The translations under genes and the position numbers were made by a program. A stretch of DNA of 64,000 nucleotides. Source: Moringa oleifera. Lineage: Eukaryota > Streptophyta > Magnoliopsida > Brassicales > Moringaceae. Under the pieces are notes generated by a model. It had not been told where the DNA came from. It made no database searches and worked only from the letters and a program-made list of their open reading frames with translations. The DNA lies in NCBI GenBank assembly GCA_021397835.1, contig JAJFZO010000034.1, positions 7,283,001 through 7,347,000 on the forward strand, in the 5' to 3' direction. Below, piece by piece: positions 32,959 through 47,209 of the stretch (position 1 is the first letter of the stretch; every line of letters begins with the position of its first letter).

Positions 32959-35035
32959 AGTCACCATTAGTTTGTCCTGCCAACTATAGGCCTGATTTTG
33001 AATCCTAGACAACTATAATTGAAGAGGTTACAATGACATATTCAAAGTCCAAGCAACAAAAAGGAAAGAGTAACATAGGAAAATAAAAAAGTCATCTGAC
33101 TAGTAACAAGATTGGCATCACCATTATTTTTAAATACCAAATTGTCTTTAGGATGAGTTAGCCCATTTATTAGCTTGATGTCTCCAATAATTGCTCTAAG
33201 AATCAAAGGATACACTATCCTCAACTTCGGTACTAAAAGAAACTTTAAATCACTGAGGTTGACATTTACATTTGGTTTAACCTTTAAAAGCTCCATGAAA
33301 CATATCTTGATGCAATCGATTGATTAAACAATTGAAACTTATATGTAAATTTTATTACCTTGGGGTTGCATCCTTGTAGCAGAAGGTATTGTACAAAACA
33401 ATCGCGAAACATATCTTGATGCAACCAATTGGTTCATACCAACACTTGGACCCATGGACTGATTTTTTGCCAACTATTAAAAGGTGTAAGTAGCCTTACA
33501 TCTTCAAGAATGATGTCATTAATTTCATGAAGTGTAAATGTCCTTGGTACCACTTGAATTCATAAAGTAACAAAGTTTGCTTTATTTCACCATAAATTTC
33601 TACAAATTATTGATGGTTACACCATAATTCTGATTGAAGGGAGAATAAAGGCTTGTATACCTTAAGAACACGAGACTTTAAAGGATCAATGAAGCCCTAA
33701 ACTACGCCACTTATTACTATAAATAAAAAGAATAAAGAAAGATAGTATGAAGCTTTAATGATCACTAAGTGGTTTTAATTAGTAAGTGAAGGAATCTTTA
33801 GAATCAAATAATTGTTTATACCTTTTGCCTAATCAATTTGAGTCATACAATATAATTTTGCTAGCAAGCATAACCATGTCTTTCTCATTGAAGATACTCT
33901 TGTGATATATTATACACATGCGACCTATAATCATTTAGGAGAAAAAAAAAAGAAAAATTATCTTAATGAAATGTTCAATTTTATCTTAAATTACATTAAA
34001 ATATTTTTTCTACCAGAGATTGGAAGTACAAGAATTAAAAACAAGATAAGCAGAAGGATTCCAACTATAGCTTAATAAGATTTAAAGAGAAGATTGTGAT
34101 TTATAAACTGTAGTTTGGTAGCAATTCTATTGAAACCAATCCTCGAACAACTTTAAAAAAAAAAAAAGATACATAGTTAACCTCATGATGACATAGTAAC
34201 ACGATAGAAAAATAACTGTGATTAAAAGGCCTTATTTCATAAATAGGAAGTAAGATTGCAAACCGGGCGGGGCCACGAATTTTTGAAATTGTTCAAGTTT
34301 AAATAATTTGCATTTTATTGTGTAAGTACATAGACATACCTATTGTTAATAGCCTTCAGACATATCAAATAAATCAAAAAGAAAAATTGAAAAAAAAAAT
34401 ACTCTATTGATCTTCTTGCAACACTCATGACCACATCAAGATACTCAAGAAAATATACAATCAAATTATATGTTTTCTCCAAAAAAGAAAATACATGTTT
34501 AGAGCTTGAATTCTCATTCTTTGCATTTTATGTGCAATAAAAAGTTAAATACAAATCAGGTTGATAATAAGTGTTAAAATAAAATAAAATAATTCAAGAA
34601 AATAAAAAGATTTAGGAAAAATAAAAAAGAACATCCAAAAAAAGGAATAAATTAAAAAAACATAAAAGGTGAAAAAATTAAAAAGAAAAGAAGAAAAGAA
34701 GGCAAATAAAATGGAAAGAAAATCAAATAAAATTTAAAAAAATTTGAAGAACGTACTGGAAATCAAACAATAGAGAACGGGAATCAAAGAAAATTGAAAA
34801 AGAAATCTAAGAAACTAAAGAAACAAAAAGAAAATCAAATAAAATGAAGAAATTTAAAAAAAAGTTGCCAAAATTAAAAAAAGAGAAGAAAAGGAAGAAA
34901 AGGAAAAAAAATAACAAAATAACAAAAATCAAAGAAAAGAGCATAATGGAGGAAAGTCCAAAAAAAATGGAAGATCATCAAATGGAAGGAAAGAAAATAA
35001 ATAAAAAATCAAAAAAATATTTTTATGCAAAAAAT
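32959..35035. other. AT-rich segment and A-rich tract, copy 2
   Basis: Equivalent of 3114-5140, including the unrecognised 84-residue minus frame at 33042-33296. An insertion of about 30 purine-rich bases near 34680-34715 is absent from copy 1. Confidence 0.35.
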
Positions 35036-35104
35036 GGATGCAACTCGAGAATTTTCTAAAAGAAATCACTCATTCTAGTACCACTCTTGCCAAAGCACGC
35101 TTAA
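35036..35104 (-). pseudogene. 5S rRNA-like pseudogene, 3' half only (copy 2 alpha 1)
   Basis: Counterpart of 5141-5209 with the same truncation after cacgctta. Confidence 0.75.
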
Positions 35105-35167
35105 ATAATGAAAAGAAAAAAATAAATCAAAATAATAAAATCTATAAAAAAAAATTTATGAAAGAAA

Positions 35168-35284
35168 GGTGCAACACAAGAATTTCTGAGGAGAACTACC
35201 CATCCTAGTAGTATTCTCGCTCAACCATATCTAACTTCGAAGTTCTTAGGGGATCCGATACATTATTACTAGTATGATTGAACC
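35168..35284 (-). pseudogene. 5S rRNA-like pseudogene (copy 2 alpha 2)
   Basis: Counterpart of 5272-5388; cccatcctagtagtattctc carries a private c-to-g change. Confidence 0.85.
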
Positions 35285-35453
35285 TTAAAGTATAAAAAAT
35301 ATTAAAAATGAAAGAAAATAATGAAATTAATACAAAAAAGCAAAAATAATTAAAAACGATAGAAAAAAGAAACAAAAATAAATCAAAAGATAATCAAAAG
35401 AAAAAAAATAAAAAATAATCAAATCCCAAAATACTTTTTTATGAGAAAAAGGA

Positions 35454-35573
35454 AGGTGCAATACTAGGATTTCCAAGCAACAATCACCCATCCTAGTGCT
35501 ACTCTCGCCCAAGCTCGCTTATATTCAGAATTCTGATGGGATCCAACGCATTAGTACTTGTATGATCACACCT
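35454..35573 (-). pseudogene. 5S rRNA-like pseudogene (copy 2 alpha 3)
   Basis: Counterpart of 5557-5676, full length and close to canonical in the cgcccaagctcgctta and gatgggatcc regions. Confidence 0.85.
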
Positions 35574-35774
35574 AAAAGTCTAAAAATTATTGAAAATAAA
35601 AAAATGACCACAAAAAAGAAAAAAACATAACAAAGAAAAAGAAAAAAACATAACAAAGAAAAAGAAAAAAATATATATAAATAAATTAACATAAAACCAA
35701 ACAAAATCTAAAGGAAGAAAAGAAAATAAATTAAAAATAACATATTAAAAAATAAATTTTTTGAAGATAAAGAT

Positions 35775-35885
35775 GGGTGCAACATGGGTATTTCCTAGAA
35801 CGAACCACTCATCTTACTACTACTCTCACTCTTAACTTCGGAGTTCTAATACGATCCAGTGCATCAATGCTGATATGGTCGCACC
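35775..35885 (-). pseudogene. 5S rRNA-like pseudogene (copy 2 alpha 4)
   Basis: Counterpart of 5853-5963 with the same loss of about 10 bases across the A-box. Confidence 0.85.
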
Positions 35886-35999
35886 AAAAAAATTCAAAAA
35901 GTATTTCTATAAAAAAAATTCAAAAAGCATTGAAAATGAAAAGATGAAATAATAAAAAAGAAAAGAACATAATGAATAAAAATATTTTTATGAGAATAA

Positions 36000-36118
36000 T
36001 GGTGCAACATAAGGATTTTCTAGAAGGAATCATCCATTCTAGTACTACTTATGCTCAACCACGCTTAACTTCAGGTTCTAATGTAATCTAATATATTAAT
36101 GTTAGTATAATTGTACTC
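36000..36118 (-). pseudogene. 5S rRNA-like pseudogene (copy 2 alpha 5)
   Basis: Counterpart of 6080-6197; diverged 5' quarter as in copy 1. Confidence 0.8.
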
Positions 36119-39100
36119 AAAATTTTAAAAAAATATTAAAAGAAAACAAGAAAGAAAATTAAAAAAAAAAAGACATAAAGGAGGCAAATACAAAAAATAA
36201 AATTAAAAATAAAATGAAAGATCATCAAATTAAGAAAAAGATACAAATTCAAAAATGTTTTTTATCCAAAATAAAGGGATGCGACATGAGAAAATTTTTT
36301 TAAAAAACATGAAGAGAAATCGAAAAAAGCTAAAAAAAAAAAACTAAAAATAATCTAAAGAATAGATAAAATACAAAAATTTGAATAAAATCTTTGCAAA
36401 GGAAATAACTGAAAGTGAACAACAAAAATATCAAGAAAACAAAAGAAAATAGATTAAATTCTACCAAAAATTACGTAAACACGAAATGATCTAACACAGT
36501 GGCATGCCTTCATAAATACAATTATGAGATTTGAAGATAAAACAAAGGAACATCACTCTAGATGTCACTTGAAGAATAACGGGTCACTCCTTTTATCTAC
36601 TTTAACTCCTCTGTCTTCCTCTCCACCTTTCTTCCTATCCAAGAAAAATTATGGTAAAGTTTTCATTCAATGTTGGAAAAGTTTGATAAGATTAGCTCCA
36701 ATAAGACCATCTTTCCTATAAAAGCACTAGCATAAAAATACTTTTGTCACTAATAACAAATGGATTTAGATGAAAGTCTTAATTAGAAAGCGTTTCAATG
36801 TACAAAATCCTATGACTTGAATTTCAAAGTCCAAGCACCAGATTTAGGCGTTTCAAATGTAATCTACCTATCAAAGCCTCTAACTAGCATAATTACTACC
36901 AACAAAATTTGGTGCCGACATATTCAAGTAATAAAAAATAAATGTTGTAGAAACCATATCAGAGGAGTTACTGAAAACTAAATAAAAATCAGAAAATGGC
37001 ATATTTCTATAATAGAACCATCATCATGAACCAAGATGGAGAATAAAAGACAAAAGAGTTAACCAAGTTACTTCCTATTAAGACCTAATGATAAACTAGC
37101 AAGAACAATGTAGGTACCAAATGCTATAAATGGGATGTATAAGTCTGTGGCATCATATCATAAACTGAGGGCTTATAGGAGAGCCTTGCTTCTATTAGCC
37201 TAGATATTCTCATCCAATGGTCCTGACAGGAAAACAAAAAAAAAATTATGGGGAAAGAAAAAAGGTACCAACAATAAAATTTAAAAAGGATATCGACTTA
37301 CCTTGTGTAAGAATAAAAATTAGACAACCTTCAACTTATTCCTCACATAACGATCATTTACTTGAAAGTAGTATTATGGATCAAAGAAGGAGCTACTTAT
37401 ATGTTCAATTCAGAATCATTGAAAAAAAAAAACATGTAACAATTGATAACTAATGAATCAAATCAAAGGAGAAATTAAAAAAAAAAAAAGACAACCAACA
37501 AAATTCAAAAAATTTATAAAATATCTCATAGCAACTTACGTTTAACAAGAAATGGATAAACATGTACGAATCCATACCTGCAACTAGTAGAGAAGCAATA
37601 ACTTCCTGTTTGGATAGGGCCATTTTTTTCTGCCACTAAGACCAGTCCTCTTCTATGCATGACAAAAAGTAGCATTACTCTCAGGCGTTACAAAATAAGC
37701 CTCCTCCATGGGCACCATCAAATCCTTTATAACCTTGCAAGCACCACGTTTTCTTGTATTAAGGTACCTTCAAAATCAAACGATTTGCCTATAAAGCAAG
37801 ACATTTAAATTTCATTGAATAGATGGCCTATCCACATGAGGTTTAAACTTCTGCCCAGTTTCTTCCCTTTTTGTATATTAAAAGTTCATCTTATAAACTA
37901 AATGATCTATGTAAACATGGTTACACAGATAAACCATTAGGTTATCTAAACATTAGTATATTTCAATAAGCATCTCAATACTCACCAAAGCTTTTTTCTA
38001 AAGTGAAAAATCCTCTAAGTGGAGCATCTTTTTATTCTATTTAATCTGTATATGGATCAACTTATTGAAATCAAATGACAAATATTAGGCATAAAAAATC
38101 AGAATTAGAAATATTAATTTCCCAATCTAGCAGCCAAGAACATTCCAAAAAACTAAAATATTTGCAGAAAGCTCAAAAAAAAAAAAACCAAATAAAATAA
38201 GGAGAATAAGCAACTTACTTGTATGCACATGCATCATTAACAGTCCAAACAAACCATTTCAAGTCAATTGCATGTATAGTAAAATCAATTTCAGTCAGTT
38301 GATCCGACTTTTATTTGAGAAGAAAAATAATCAGACAAACTCTTGTAAGTAGGCAGCGTACAATATCTCAGAGGCACTTCCACTTACATTATTTTTTGGC
38401 AGTATACTGTTAAGAGCTCACAGAGTTAACGAGTTTTGAACATAGTGTTGTGCGTCCAAATATAAGTTAAAGCAACTAGATAAAATTCTCATAAGGAATT
38501 ATATCAAAACTTATCACTAATCCAATAACTCATGTAAAGTCAAAGCATGCCTTCTACAAAATTCAATATTTCAAATAACTGTAACAAAAAGTTGTCATAA
38601 ATACAAAAGCTTCTAACTGTATTTAAAAAGCTTGTAACATCTCCCAAACATGATAGACAGATGAGAGCTTCCATAAACGCTATTTCTTTTAGTTAAGCGT
38701 TTTCTTATAAGTTTAATAATCTCAGTGGCGAATTTTACTTAGCAACTCTATCAACATACTAAACTCATTTATGAACTTGTTAAAACATTGTAAAAGCAAC
38801 CTAGTGGTTATATAATTCTTGAATAGTCATTAGAAAGGAAGGCATAATGTCTTCATAAAAACAAATATATGTCATTTTTATTTTCTCTGGTTTTTCCAAT
38901 AAGTGCGAATATCCTTATTCTCTTAACAACTTTATTGACCTTTCAACAAAAAAAAAACAAAAAACAAACGAACTAAGTTGCATTCTCAAAATGGACAAAA
39001 TATTGAAAGCCTTTTTAAAAAAATCGAAGAAACTCAAGGAAAGAAATAGAAGAAAATAAAATAAATAAAGTTCTAAAAAATTTTAAAAATCATATGAAAA

Positions 39101-39538
39101 TAAATTAAGTAAAATGCAATATAAAAAATAAAAAATCTAGAAAAAAAAACAAAAATAACATAAAAAGTAATATTATAAAAAAACGTAAAAGATTAAAAAA
39201 ATACTAAAGAAAATCAAATGAAATTAAAAAAATATAAGAATATACTAAAAATCAAACAATAAAGAAAGTGAATCAAAGAAAATTCAAAAAGAAATCTAAC
39301 AAAATTGAAGAAACAAAAAGAACATCCAATAAAATGAAGAAATTAGAAACAAGTTTTCGAAATTAAAAAAGATAAGAAAGGAAAGAGAAGGAAATGAAAA
39401 AGGGTAAAAATAAAACAAGTAAAAAAATCAAAGAAAGGAGCATAATGGAGGAAATGCAAAAAAAGAAAATGAAAGATCATCGAATAGAAGAAAAGAAATA
39501 AATCAAAAATCAAAAAATATTTTTTTAAAAAAAAAGAA
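36119..39538. other. Low-repeat AT-rich segment and A-rich tract, copy 2 alpha
   Basis: Equivalent of 6198-9647. The unassigned minus-strand exon remnant recurs near 37581-37800, with a partly deleted 3' portion around 37820. No confident gene. Confidence 0.4.
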
Positions 39539-39604
39539 ATGCAGCACTAGAATTTTCTAGAGGAATAACCCATCCTAGTACCACTCTCGCCAAAGCACGC
39601 ATAA
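39539..39604 (-). pseudogene. 5S rRNA-like pseudogene, 3' half only (copy 2 beta 1)
   Basis: Counterpart of 9648-9713. Confidence 0.75.
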
Positions 39605-39668
39605 ATAATCAAAAAGATAAAAAAAATAAAAAATAATAAAATCTAAAAATATTTGTTTATAAACAGAA

Positions 39669-39781
39669 GGGTGCAATAGGATTTCTCAAGAGAACCACCC
39701 ATCCTAGTACTATTCTCGCTCAACCACGTCTAACTTCTGAGTTCTTATGGGATCCGATGCATTAGAGCTGGTATGATGAAA
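39669..39781 (-). pseudogene. 5S rRNA-like pseudogene (copy 2 beta 2)
   Basis: Counterpart of 9777-9888. Here gggatccgatgcat keeps the canonical GGATCC that copy 1 has changed to ggattc. Confidence 0.85.
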
Positions 39782-39975
39782 CATAAAAATTCAAAAAAAT
39801 ATTGAAAATGAAAGAAAAAATAATATTAGTATCAAAAAAAATAAAAGAGGATGATGAAAAAAAGATAAAAAAACAAAAATAAAATAAATAAAACAAAAGA
39901 TAATCAAAGAAAAAAGAAAAAAAATTAAAATCTAAAATTAAAAATTAAAAATTATATTTTTATCAAAAAAAAAAA

Positions 39976-40095
39976 GTGTGCAATACGAGGATTTTTAAGG
40001 AGAAATTACCCATCCTAGTACTATTCTCCCCCAATCAAGCTCAACTTCAAATTTCTGATGGGATCTGGTGCATTAATACTGGTACGATCGCACTC
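39976..40095 (-). pseudogene. 5S rRNA-like pseudogene (copy 2 beta 3)
   Basis: Counterpart of 10077-10197 with a well preserved 5' end (ctggtacgatcgcactc). Confidence 0.85.
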
Positions 40096-40268
40096 AAAAA
40101 TTTAAAAATTATCAAAAATAAAATAAAAAATCATAAAAAAGAAATAAAACTTAATAGAGAAAAACATAAAAATATAAAAATAAATTAAAATAAACAAAAA
40201 ATATTATAAAGAAAGAAAAATAAATAAATAATAATAGATTAGAAAAAAGATTTTATAAAAAAAAGAAT

Positions 40269-40388
40269 GGTGCAAACCTGAATTTTTCCTAGAAGGAACC
40301 ACTTATCCTAATACTACTCTCACCCAAGCATGTTTGACTTAGGAGTTCTAGTGGTATCTAGTGCATCAATGCTGGTATGATCGCACCC
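40269..40388 (-). pseudogene. 5S rRNA-like pseudogene (copy 2 beta 4; type B-like)
   Basis: Counterpart of 10353-10472 with the tagaaggaacca signature. Confidence 0.85.
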
Positions 40389-40648
40389 TAAAAAATAAAA
40401 TCAAATAAATAAATAACAAAATCTGAAAAAAAAAAAAAAAACAAAATCTAAAAAGAATGGTGCAAACATGAGCATTTATATAAAAAAAAATTTAAAATTA
40501 TTGAAAACGAAAACATAAAATCATAAAAAAGAAAAGAACATAATGGAAAAAAAATACGAAAAAGAAACAAAGATAAAATGAAAAATGAAAGATTGTCAAA
40601 TAAATGTATAACAAAATCTAAAAATATTATTTTATCAAAATGAAAAAT

Positions 40649-40765
40649 GGTACAATACGAGGATTTTCCAAGAGGAATCACCCATCTTAGTACTACTCTC
40701 ATCCAAGCACCCTTAACTTTGCAGTTCAAATGGGATCAATGCTTACTATTAGTATGATCGCACTC
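40649..40765 (-). pseudogene. 5S rRNA-like pseudogene (copy 2 beta 5; type A-like)
   Basis: Counterpart of 10708-10824 with the gaggaatcacccatcttag signature. A homopolymer A run near 40430 in the preceding spacer is longer than in copy 1. Confidence 0.85.
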
Positions 40766-40911
40766 AAAATTCAAAAAAAAATTGAAAATTAAAAAAAAAG
40801 GTCATAAATAAGAAAAAAGTATAATGGAAAAAAATACAAAAAATAAAATTAAAACAAAATATTATGAAATAATAAAATAATAAAATAAACAAATATTTTT
40901 ATAAGAATAAA

Positions 40912-41029
40912 TGTGCAACACAAGGATTTCCTTAAAAAAATCACCCATTCTAGTACTACTCCCTCTCAAGCATGCTTAACTTCAGATTTCGATGTAATTT
41001 GATGCATCAGTGTTGACATAATTACACTC
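40912..41029 (-). pseudogene. 5S rRNA-like pseudogene (copy 2 beta 6)
   Basis: Counterpart of 10980-11097. Confidence 0.8.
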
Positions 41030-43540
41030 AAATTTTCAAAAAGAAATATTGAAATGAAGAAAAAAAAAAAGAAAATCACAAAAAAGAAAAGGCAAGAAGG
41101 AAGAAAATGCAAAAAATAATAAAATAAAATGAAAGACCATTAAAAGAAAAAAATAATTAAAAATAATAAAAATTCAAAAATATTTTTTATCCAAAAAAAG
41201 GTGTAACATGAGCAAAAGGTTCCGAAAAATGAACAAAAAATTGAAAGAAACTAAAATACTAAACATAATCTAAAGAAAACATAAAATACAAAAATATGGA
41301 TAAAAATCCTTAGAAAATAAAATAAGTGAAAGAAACAACAAAATATTAAGAAAAACGAAAAAATAGATTAAAGTCAACTAAAAATTATATAAATAGGAAA
41401 TGATCTAACACAGTGACATGCCTTCAAGAAATACAACTATGAGATTTGAAGACCAGACAACACTAGCATGGTAAAAGCCATAAGATAATCCATTAGAGAA
41501 AAGAAAAGTCACTCTAGATGGCACTTGAAAAATTACTAGTAACTCCCTTTATCTACTTTTAGTCTTCTATCTTTCTCTTCCTCTCTTTCTATCTAAGAAA
41601 AATTATAGTTAAATTTTTCATTGGAGAAATTTGATAGGAATAGCTCCAACATGGCCACCTTTCCCATAAAAGCACTAGTATAAAAATACTTTTGTCATTG
41701 ATAACAAATAAATTTAGATGAAAGTCTTGATTAAAAAGTATTTCAAAGTACCAAGTCCTTCAAAGTCCAAGCCTCAGATTTAGGTGTTTCAAATGTAATC
41801 TACCTATCAAAGTCTCTAATTGCCAAAACGCAAAAGAGTTAACCAACTTACTTCCCCTTAAGACCCAATGACAAGCTAGCAACAAAAACATAGTACCAAA
41901 TGCTATAAATGAGATGTGTGAGTCTAGGGCATTATATCATAAACTGAGGGCTTATAAGAAAAGCCTTCCTCCCACTAACCTAGATATTCTTGTCCAATGG
42001 CCTTGATAGAAAAACAAAAAAAAATAATAATAATAATAAAATCTTATAGGGCAAGAAAAAAAGTGCCAATAATAAAATTCGAGAAGGATATCAACTTACC
42101 TTGTGCAAGAATGGAAATAAGAAAACCTCAACTCATTCCTTACATAATGATCATTTATTCAAAAGAAATACTGTGGATTAAAGAATGAGATACTTGTATG
42201 TTCATTTTGAAATAAAAAAAAAAGTAAGAAAAACATGTAGCAATTAATAATTAACGAATCAAATCAAATCAAAAAAGAAAGAAGAAAACCAACAAAATCC
42301 AAAAAAAATTTTAGAATGTCTCACAGTAACTTAGGTTTAATAAGAAAAGGATAAGCATGTAAGAATCCATACTTACAACTAGTAGAGAAGTAATAACTTC
42401 TTGTTTGGATAGTGCAATTTTTTCCACTATTATGACCGATCCTTCTTCATCCAAGAAAAAAAGAAGCATTAGATTAAGATGCTTCAAAGTAAGCCTTTTC
42501 CATCGGCACCATCAAATCCCTTACAACCTTGCATGCACCACCTTTTCTTATATTAAGGTACCCTTAAAATCAAACGATTTGCCTATAATTCAAGGCATGC
42601 AAATGCCATTGAATAGAAGGCAACTTCATCTGCAAGGCCTATCCACATGAGGTTTAAACTTTTGGCTAGTTTCTTGCCTGTTTGCATATTAAAAGTTTAT
42701 CTCATAAATTAAATGATCTACATAAACATGGGTAGACAGATAAACCATCGAAATCATCCAAACAACAATATACTTCAATGAGCATCTCAACACTCTTCAA
42801 AGCTTATTCCTCAAGTGAAAAATCCTCTAAGTAAAACATTTTTCTATTCTATTAAATCTATATATCGAACAACTTATTGAAATCAAATAGCAAATATTAA
42901 GCCAAAAAAATTAGAATCAGAGATATCAATTTCCCAATCTAGCAACCAAGAACATTCCGTAAAACTGAAATATTTGCAGAAAACTCAAAAATAAAAATAA
43001 AATAAAATAAGAAGGATAGACAACTCACTTACATACACGTGCATCTAACTGCATGTACAACAAAATCAATTTCAGTAAGTTGATTAGACTTTTACTTGAG
43101 AAGAAAAATAATCACACACACTCTTATAAGTTGATAGCGTACAATATCCCTGAGGCATTTTCACTTACTTATTTTGGCATCATATTGTTGGAAGCTCACA
43201 AAGTTAATGAGTTTTGAACATGTTAGTGTGCATCTAAATATAAGTCAAAGCAACTTGATAAAATTTTCATAAGGAATAATATCAAAACTTATCACTAATC
43301 CAATATCTCATGCCAAGTCAAAGCATGCCTTTTACTAAATTCAATATTTCAACTAGGTGTAACAAAAAGCTACCACAAATACAAAAGCATTTAACTGTAT
43401 TCAAAAAGCTCGTAGCATCTCCCAAAGATGATAAATAGATAAGACCTTCCACACACAGTTTCTTTTAGTTAAACATTTGCTGATAAGCTTAATAATCTCA
43501 ATGGCAACTTTTACTTAGCAACTCTACCAATATATCAAAA
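41030..43540. other. Low-repeat AT-rich segment, copy 2 beta
   Basis: Equivalent of 11098-13617 and joined to the dense array at the same point, so the boundary is inherited. Remnant exon words are visible on the minus strand near 42375-42600. No confident gene. Confidence 0.45.
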
Positions 43541-46500
43541 GATGATCAAACAAATAAATAAACAATAAAATCTAATAACATTGCTTTATCAAAATGAAAA
43601 TTGGTACAAAATGACGATTTTTCAAGAGGAATCACCCATCTTAGTACTACTCTCGCGCAAGCACGCTTAACTTTGCAATTCAAATGGAATCGATGCTCAC
43701 CATTGGTATCATCACATAGAAAAATTAAAAAAATATGTATTGAAAATTAAAAAAAGTCGTAAATAAGAAAAAGGTATAATGAAGAAAAATGCAAAAAATA
43801 AAATAAAATAAAAAATAAAGGGTATAAAACCAGCATTTCCTAGAAGGAACCACTCATCCTAGAACTATTTTCGTCCAAGTACGCTTAACTTCAAAGTTCT
43901 AATGGGATCTCATTCATAAGTGCTAGTGTGATTGCACCAAAAAAATTCAAAATGTATTTCTATCAAAAAGATTCAAAAAATATGGAAAACAAAAACATAA
44001 AACCATAAAAAAGAAAGAAATAACGGGGAAAAATAAAAAAAAGAAATAAAAATAAAATAAAAAATAAAACATGATCAAATAAATAAATAACAAAATCCTA
44101 TATTATTGTTTTGTCATCAAAACGAAAATTGGTGCAAAACAAGGACTTCCTAAGAGGAATCACCAATCTTAGTATTGCTCCCGCCCTAGCACGCTTAACT
44201 TTGCCATTCAAATGGAATCAATGCTTACCATTGGTATCATCGCACAGAAAAAAATGAAAAAAGATATTAAAAATTAAAAAAATTATAAATAAGAAAAGAG
44301 CATAATGAAGAAAAATTCAAAAAAAAAAGAAATAAAAAATGAATAGTGGAGGCACCAATATTTCCTAGAAGGAACCACTCATCCTAGTACTACTCTCCCC
44401 CATGTACGCTTGATTTTCGAGGTTCTAATGGCACCTCATGCATCAGTTTTAGTGTGATTGCACCCAAAAAAATTCAAAAAGTGTTTCTATGAAAAAAAAT
44501 TCAAAGAGTATTGAAAAAGAAAACATAAAATCATAAATAAGAAAGAATATAATGGAGAAAAATGAAAAAGAAATAAAAATAAAACAAAAAATGAAAGATT
44601 ACCAAACGAATAAATAAATAATAAAATCTAATTGTATTGTTTTGTCAAAACGAAAATTGATGCAAAACAAGAATCTTCCAAGAGAAATCACCCATCTTAG
44701 TGCTACTCTTGCCCAAGCACGCCGTACTTTGCAATTCAAATGGAATCGATGCTTACCATTGGCATCATCGCATAGCAATACCTAAAAAATATTGAAAATT
44801 AGAAAAAAAAAGTCATAAATAAGAAAAAAGCATAACTAAGGAAAACGCAAAAAAAAAAAAAAAGAATAATTCAGCACCAATATTTCCTAGAAGGAACCAC
44901 TCATCCTAGTACTACTCTCGCCAAAGTACGCTTGATTTTCGAGGTTTTAATGGGATCTAATGCATCAATGCTATTGTGATTGCACCCAAAAAAAATTCAA
45001 AAAGTGTTTCCATCAAAAAATTTCAAAAAGTATTGAAAACAAAAACATAAAATCATAAAAAGGAAAGAATATAATAGAGAAAAATAAAAAAAATAAATAA
45101 AAATAAAAAATAAAAGATTGACAAATAAATAAATAAATAATAAAATCCAATTGTATTGTTTTGTCAAAACGAAAATTGGTGCAAAACGAGGATTTCCCAA
45201 AAGGAATCACCCATCTTAGTACTACTCTAGCCTAAGCACTCTAAACTTTGCAATTCAAATGGAATCGATGCTTACCATTGGTATCATCGCACAGAAATAT
45301 CAAAAAAAGATATTAAAAATTAAAAAAAAAGTCATGAATAAGAAAAGTGCATAATGAAGAAAAATACAAAAAAATGAAATAAAAAATGAATAATGCAGCA
45401 CCAATATTTCTTAGAAGGAACCACTCATCCTAGTACTACCCTCGCCCAAGTACGCTTGATTTTCGAGGTTCTAATGAGATCTCATGCATCAATGCTAGTG
45501 TGATTGCACCCAAAAAAATTCAAAAAGTGTTTCCATCAAAAAATTTCAAAAAGTATTGAAAACAAAAACATAAAATCATAAAAAGGAAAGAATATAATAG
45601 AGAAAAATAAAAAATAAATAAAAATAAAAAAATAAAAGATTGTCAAATAAATAAATAAATAATAAAATCCAATTGTATTGTTTTGTCAAAACGAAAATTG
45701 GTGCAAAACGAGGATTTCCCAAAAGGAATCACCCATCTTAGTACTACTCTCGCCTAAGCACTCCAAACTTTGCAATTCAAATGGAATCGATGCTTACCAT
45801 TGGTATCATCGCACAGAAAAATCAGAAAAAGATATTGAAATTTAAAAAAGAAGTCATAAATAAGAAAAAACATAATGAAGAAAAGTTCAAAAAAACGAAA
45901 TAAAAAATGAATAATGCAGCACCAATATTTCCTAGAAGGAACCACTCATCCTAGTACTACTCTCGCCCAAGAACGCTTGATTTTTGAGGTTCTAATGGGA
46001 TCTCAAGCATCAGTGCTAGTGTGATTGCACCCAAAAAAATTCAAAAAGTGTTTCCATCAAAAAATTTCAAAAAGTATTGAAAAAAAAAACATAAAATCAT
46101 AAAAAGGAAAGAATATAATAGAGAAAAATAAAAAAATAAATAAAAATAAAAAATAAAAGATTGAAAAATAAATAAATAAATAATAAAATCCAATTGTATT
46201 ATTTTGTCAAAACGAAAATTGGTGCAAAACAAGAATTTCCCAAAAGGAATCACCCATCTTAGTACTACTCTCGCCTAAGCACTCTAAAATTTGCAATTCA
46301 AATGGAATCGATGCTTACCATTGGTATCATCGCACAGAAATATCAAAAAAAGAAATTAAAAATTAAAAAAAAAAAGTCATGAATAAGAAAAGTGCATAAT
46401 GAAGAAAAATTCAAAAAAATGAAATAAAAAATGAATAATGCAGCACCAATATTTCTTAGAAGGAACCACTCATCCCAGTACTACTCTCGCCCAAGTACGC

Positions 46501-47176
46501 TTGATTTTCGAGGTTCTAATGAGATCTCATGCATCAATGCTAGTGTGATTGCACCCAAAAAAATTCAAAAAGTGTTTCCATCAAAAAATTTCAAAAAGTA
46601 TTGAAAACAAAAACATAAAATCATAAAAAGGAAAGAATATAATAGAGAAAAATAATAAATAAATAAAAATAAAAAAATAAAAGATTGTCAAATAAATAAA
46701 TAAATAATAAAATCCAATTGTATTATTTTGTCAAAACGAAAATTGGTGCAAAACGAGGATTTCCCAAAAGGAATCACCCATCTTAGTACTACTCTCGCCT
46801 AAGCACTCTAAACTTTGCAATTCAAATGGAATCGATGCTGACCATTGGTATGATCGCACAGAAATATCAGAAAAAGATATTAAGAATTAAAAAAAGGTCA
46901 TGAATAAGAAAAGTGCATATTGAAGAAAAATTCATAAAAAAATTCATAAAAAATGAATAATGCAGCACCAATATTTCCTAGAAGGAACCACTCATCCTAG
47001 TACTACTCTCGCCCAAGTACGCTTGATTTTTGAGGTTCTAATGAGATCTCATGCATCAATGCTAGTGTGATTGCACCCAAAAAAAATTCAAAAAGTGTTT
47101 CCATCAAAAAATTTCAAAAAGTATTGAAAACAAAAACATAAAATCATAAAAAGGAAAGAATATAATAGAGAAAAAT

Positions 47177-47209
<33 letters not shown>

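Noticed and set aside
34844..35059. Lys-rich 71-codon plus frame
   Set aside because: Low-complexity reading of an A/G-rich tract that continues into a 5S element.
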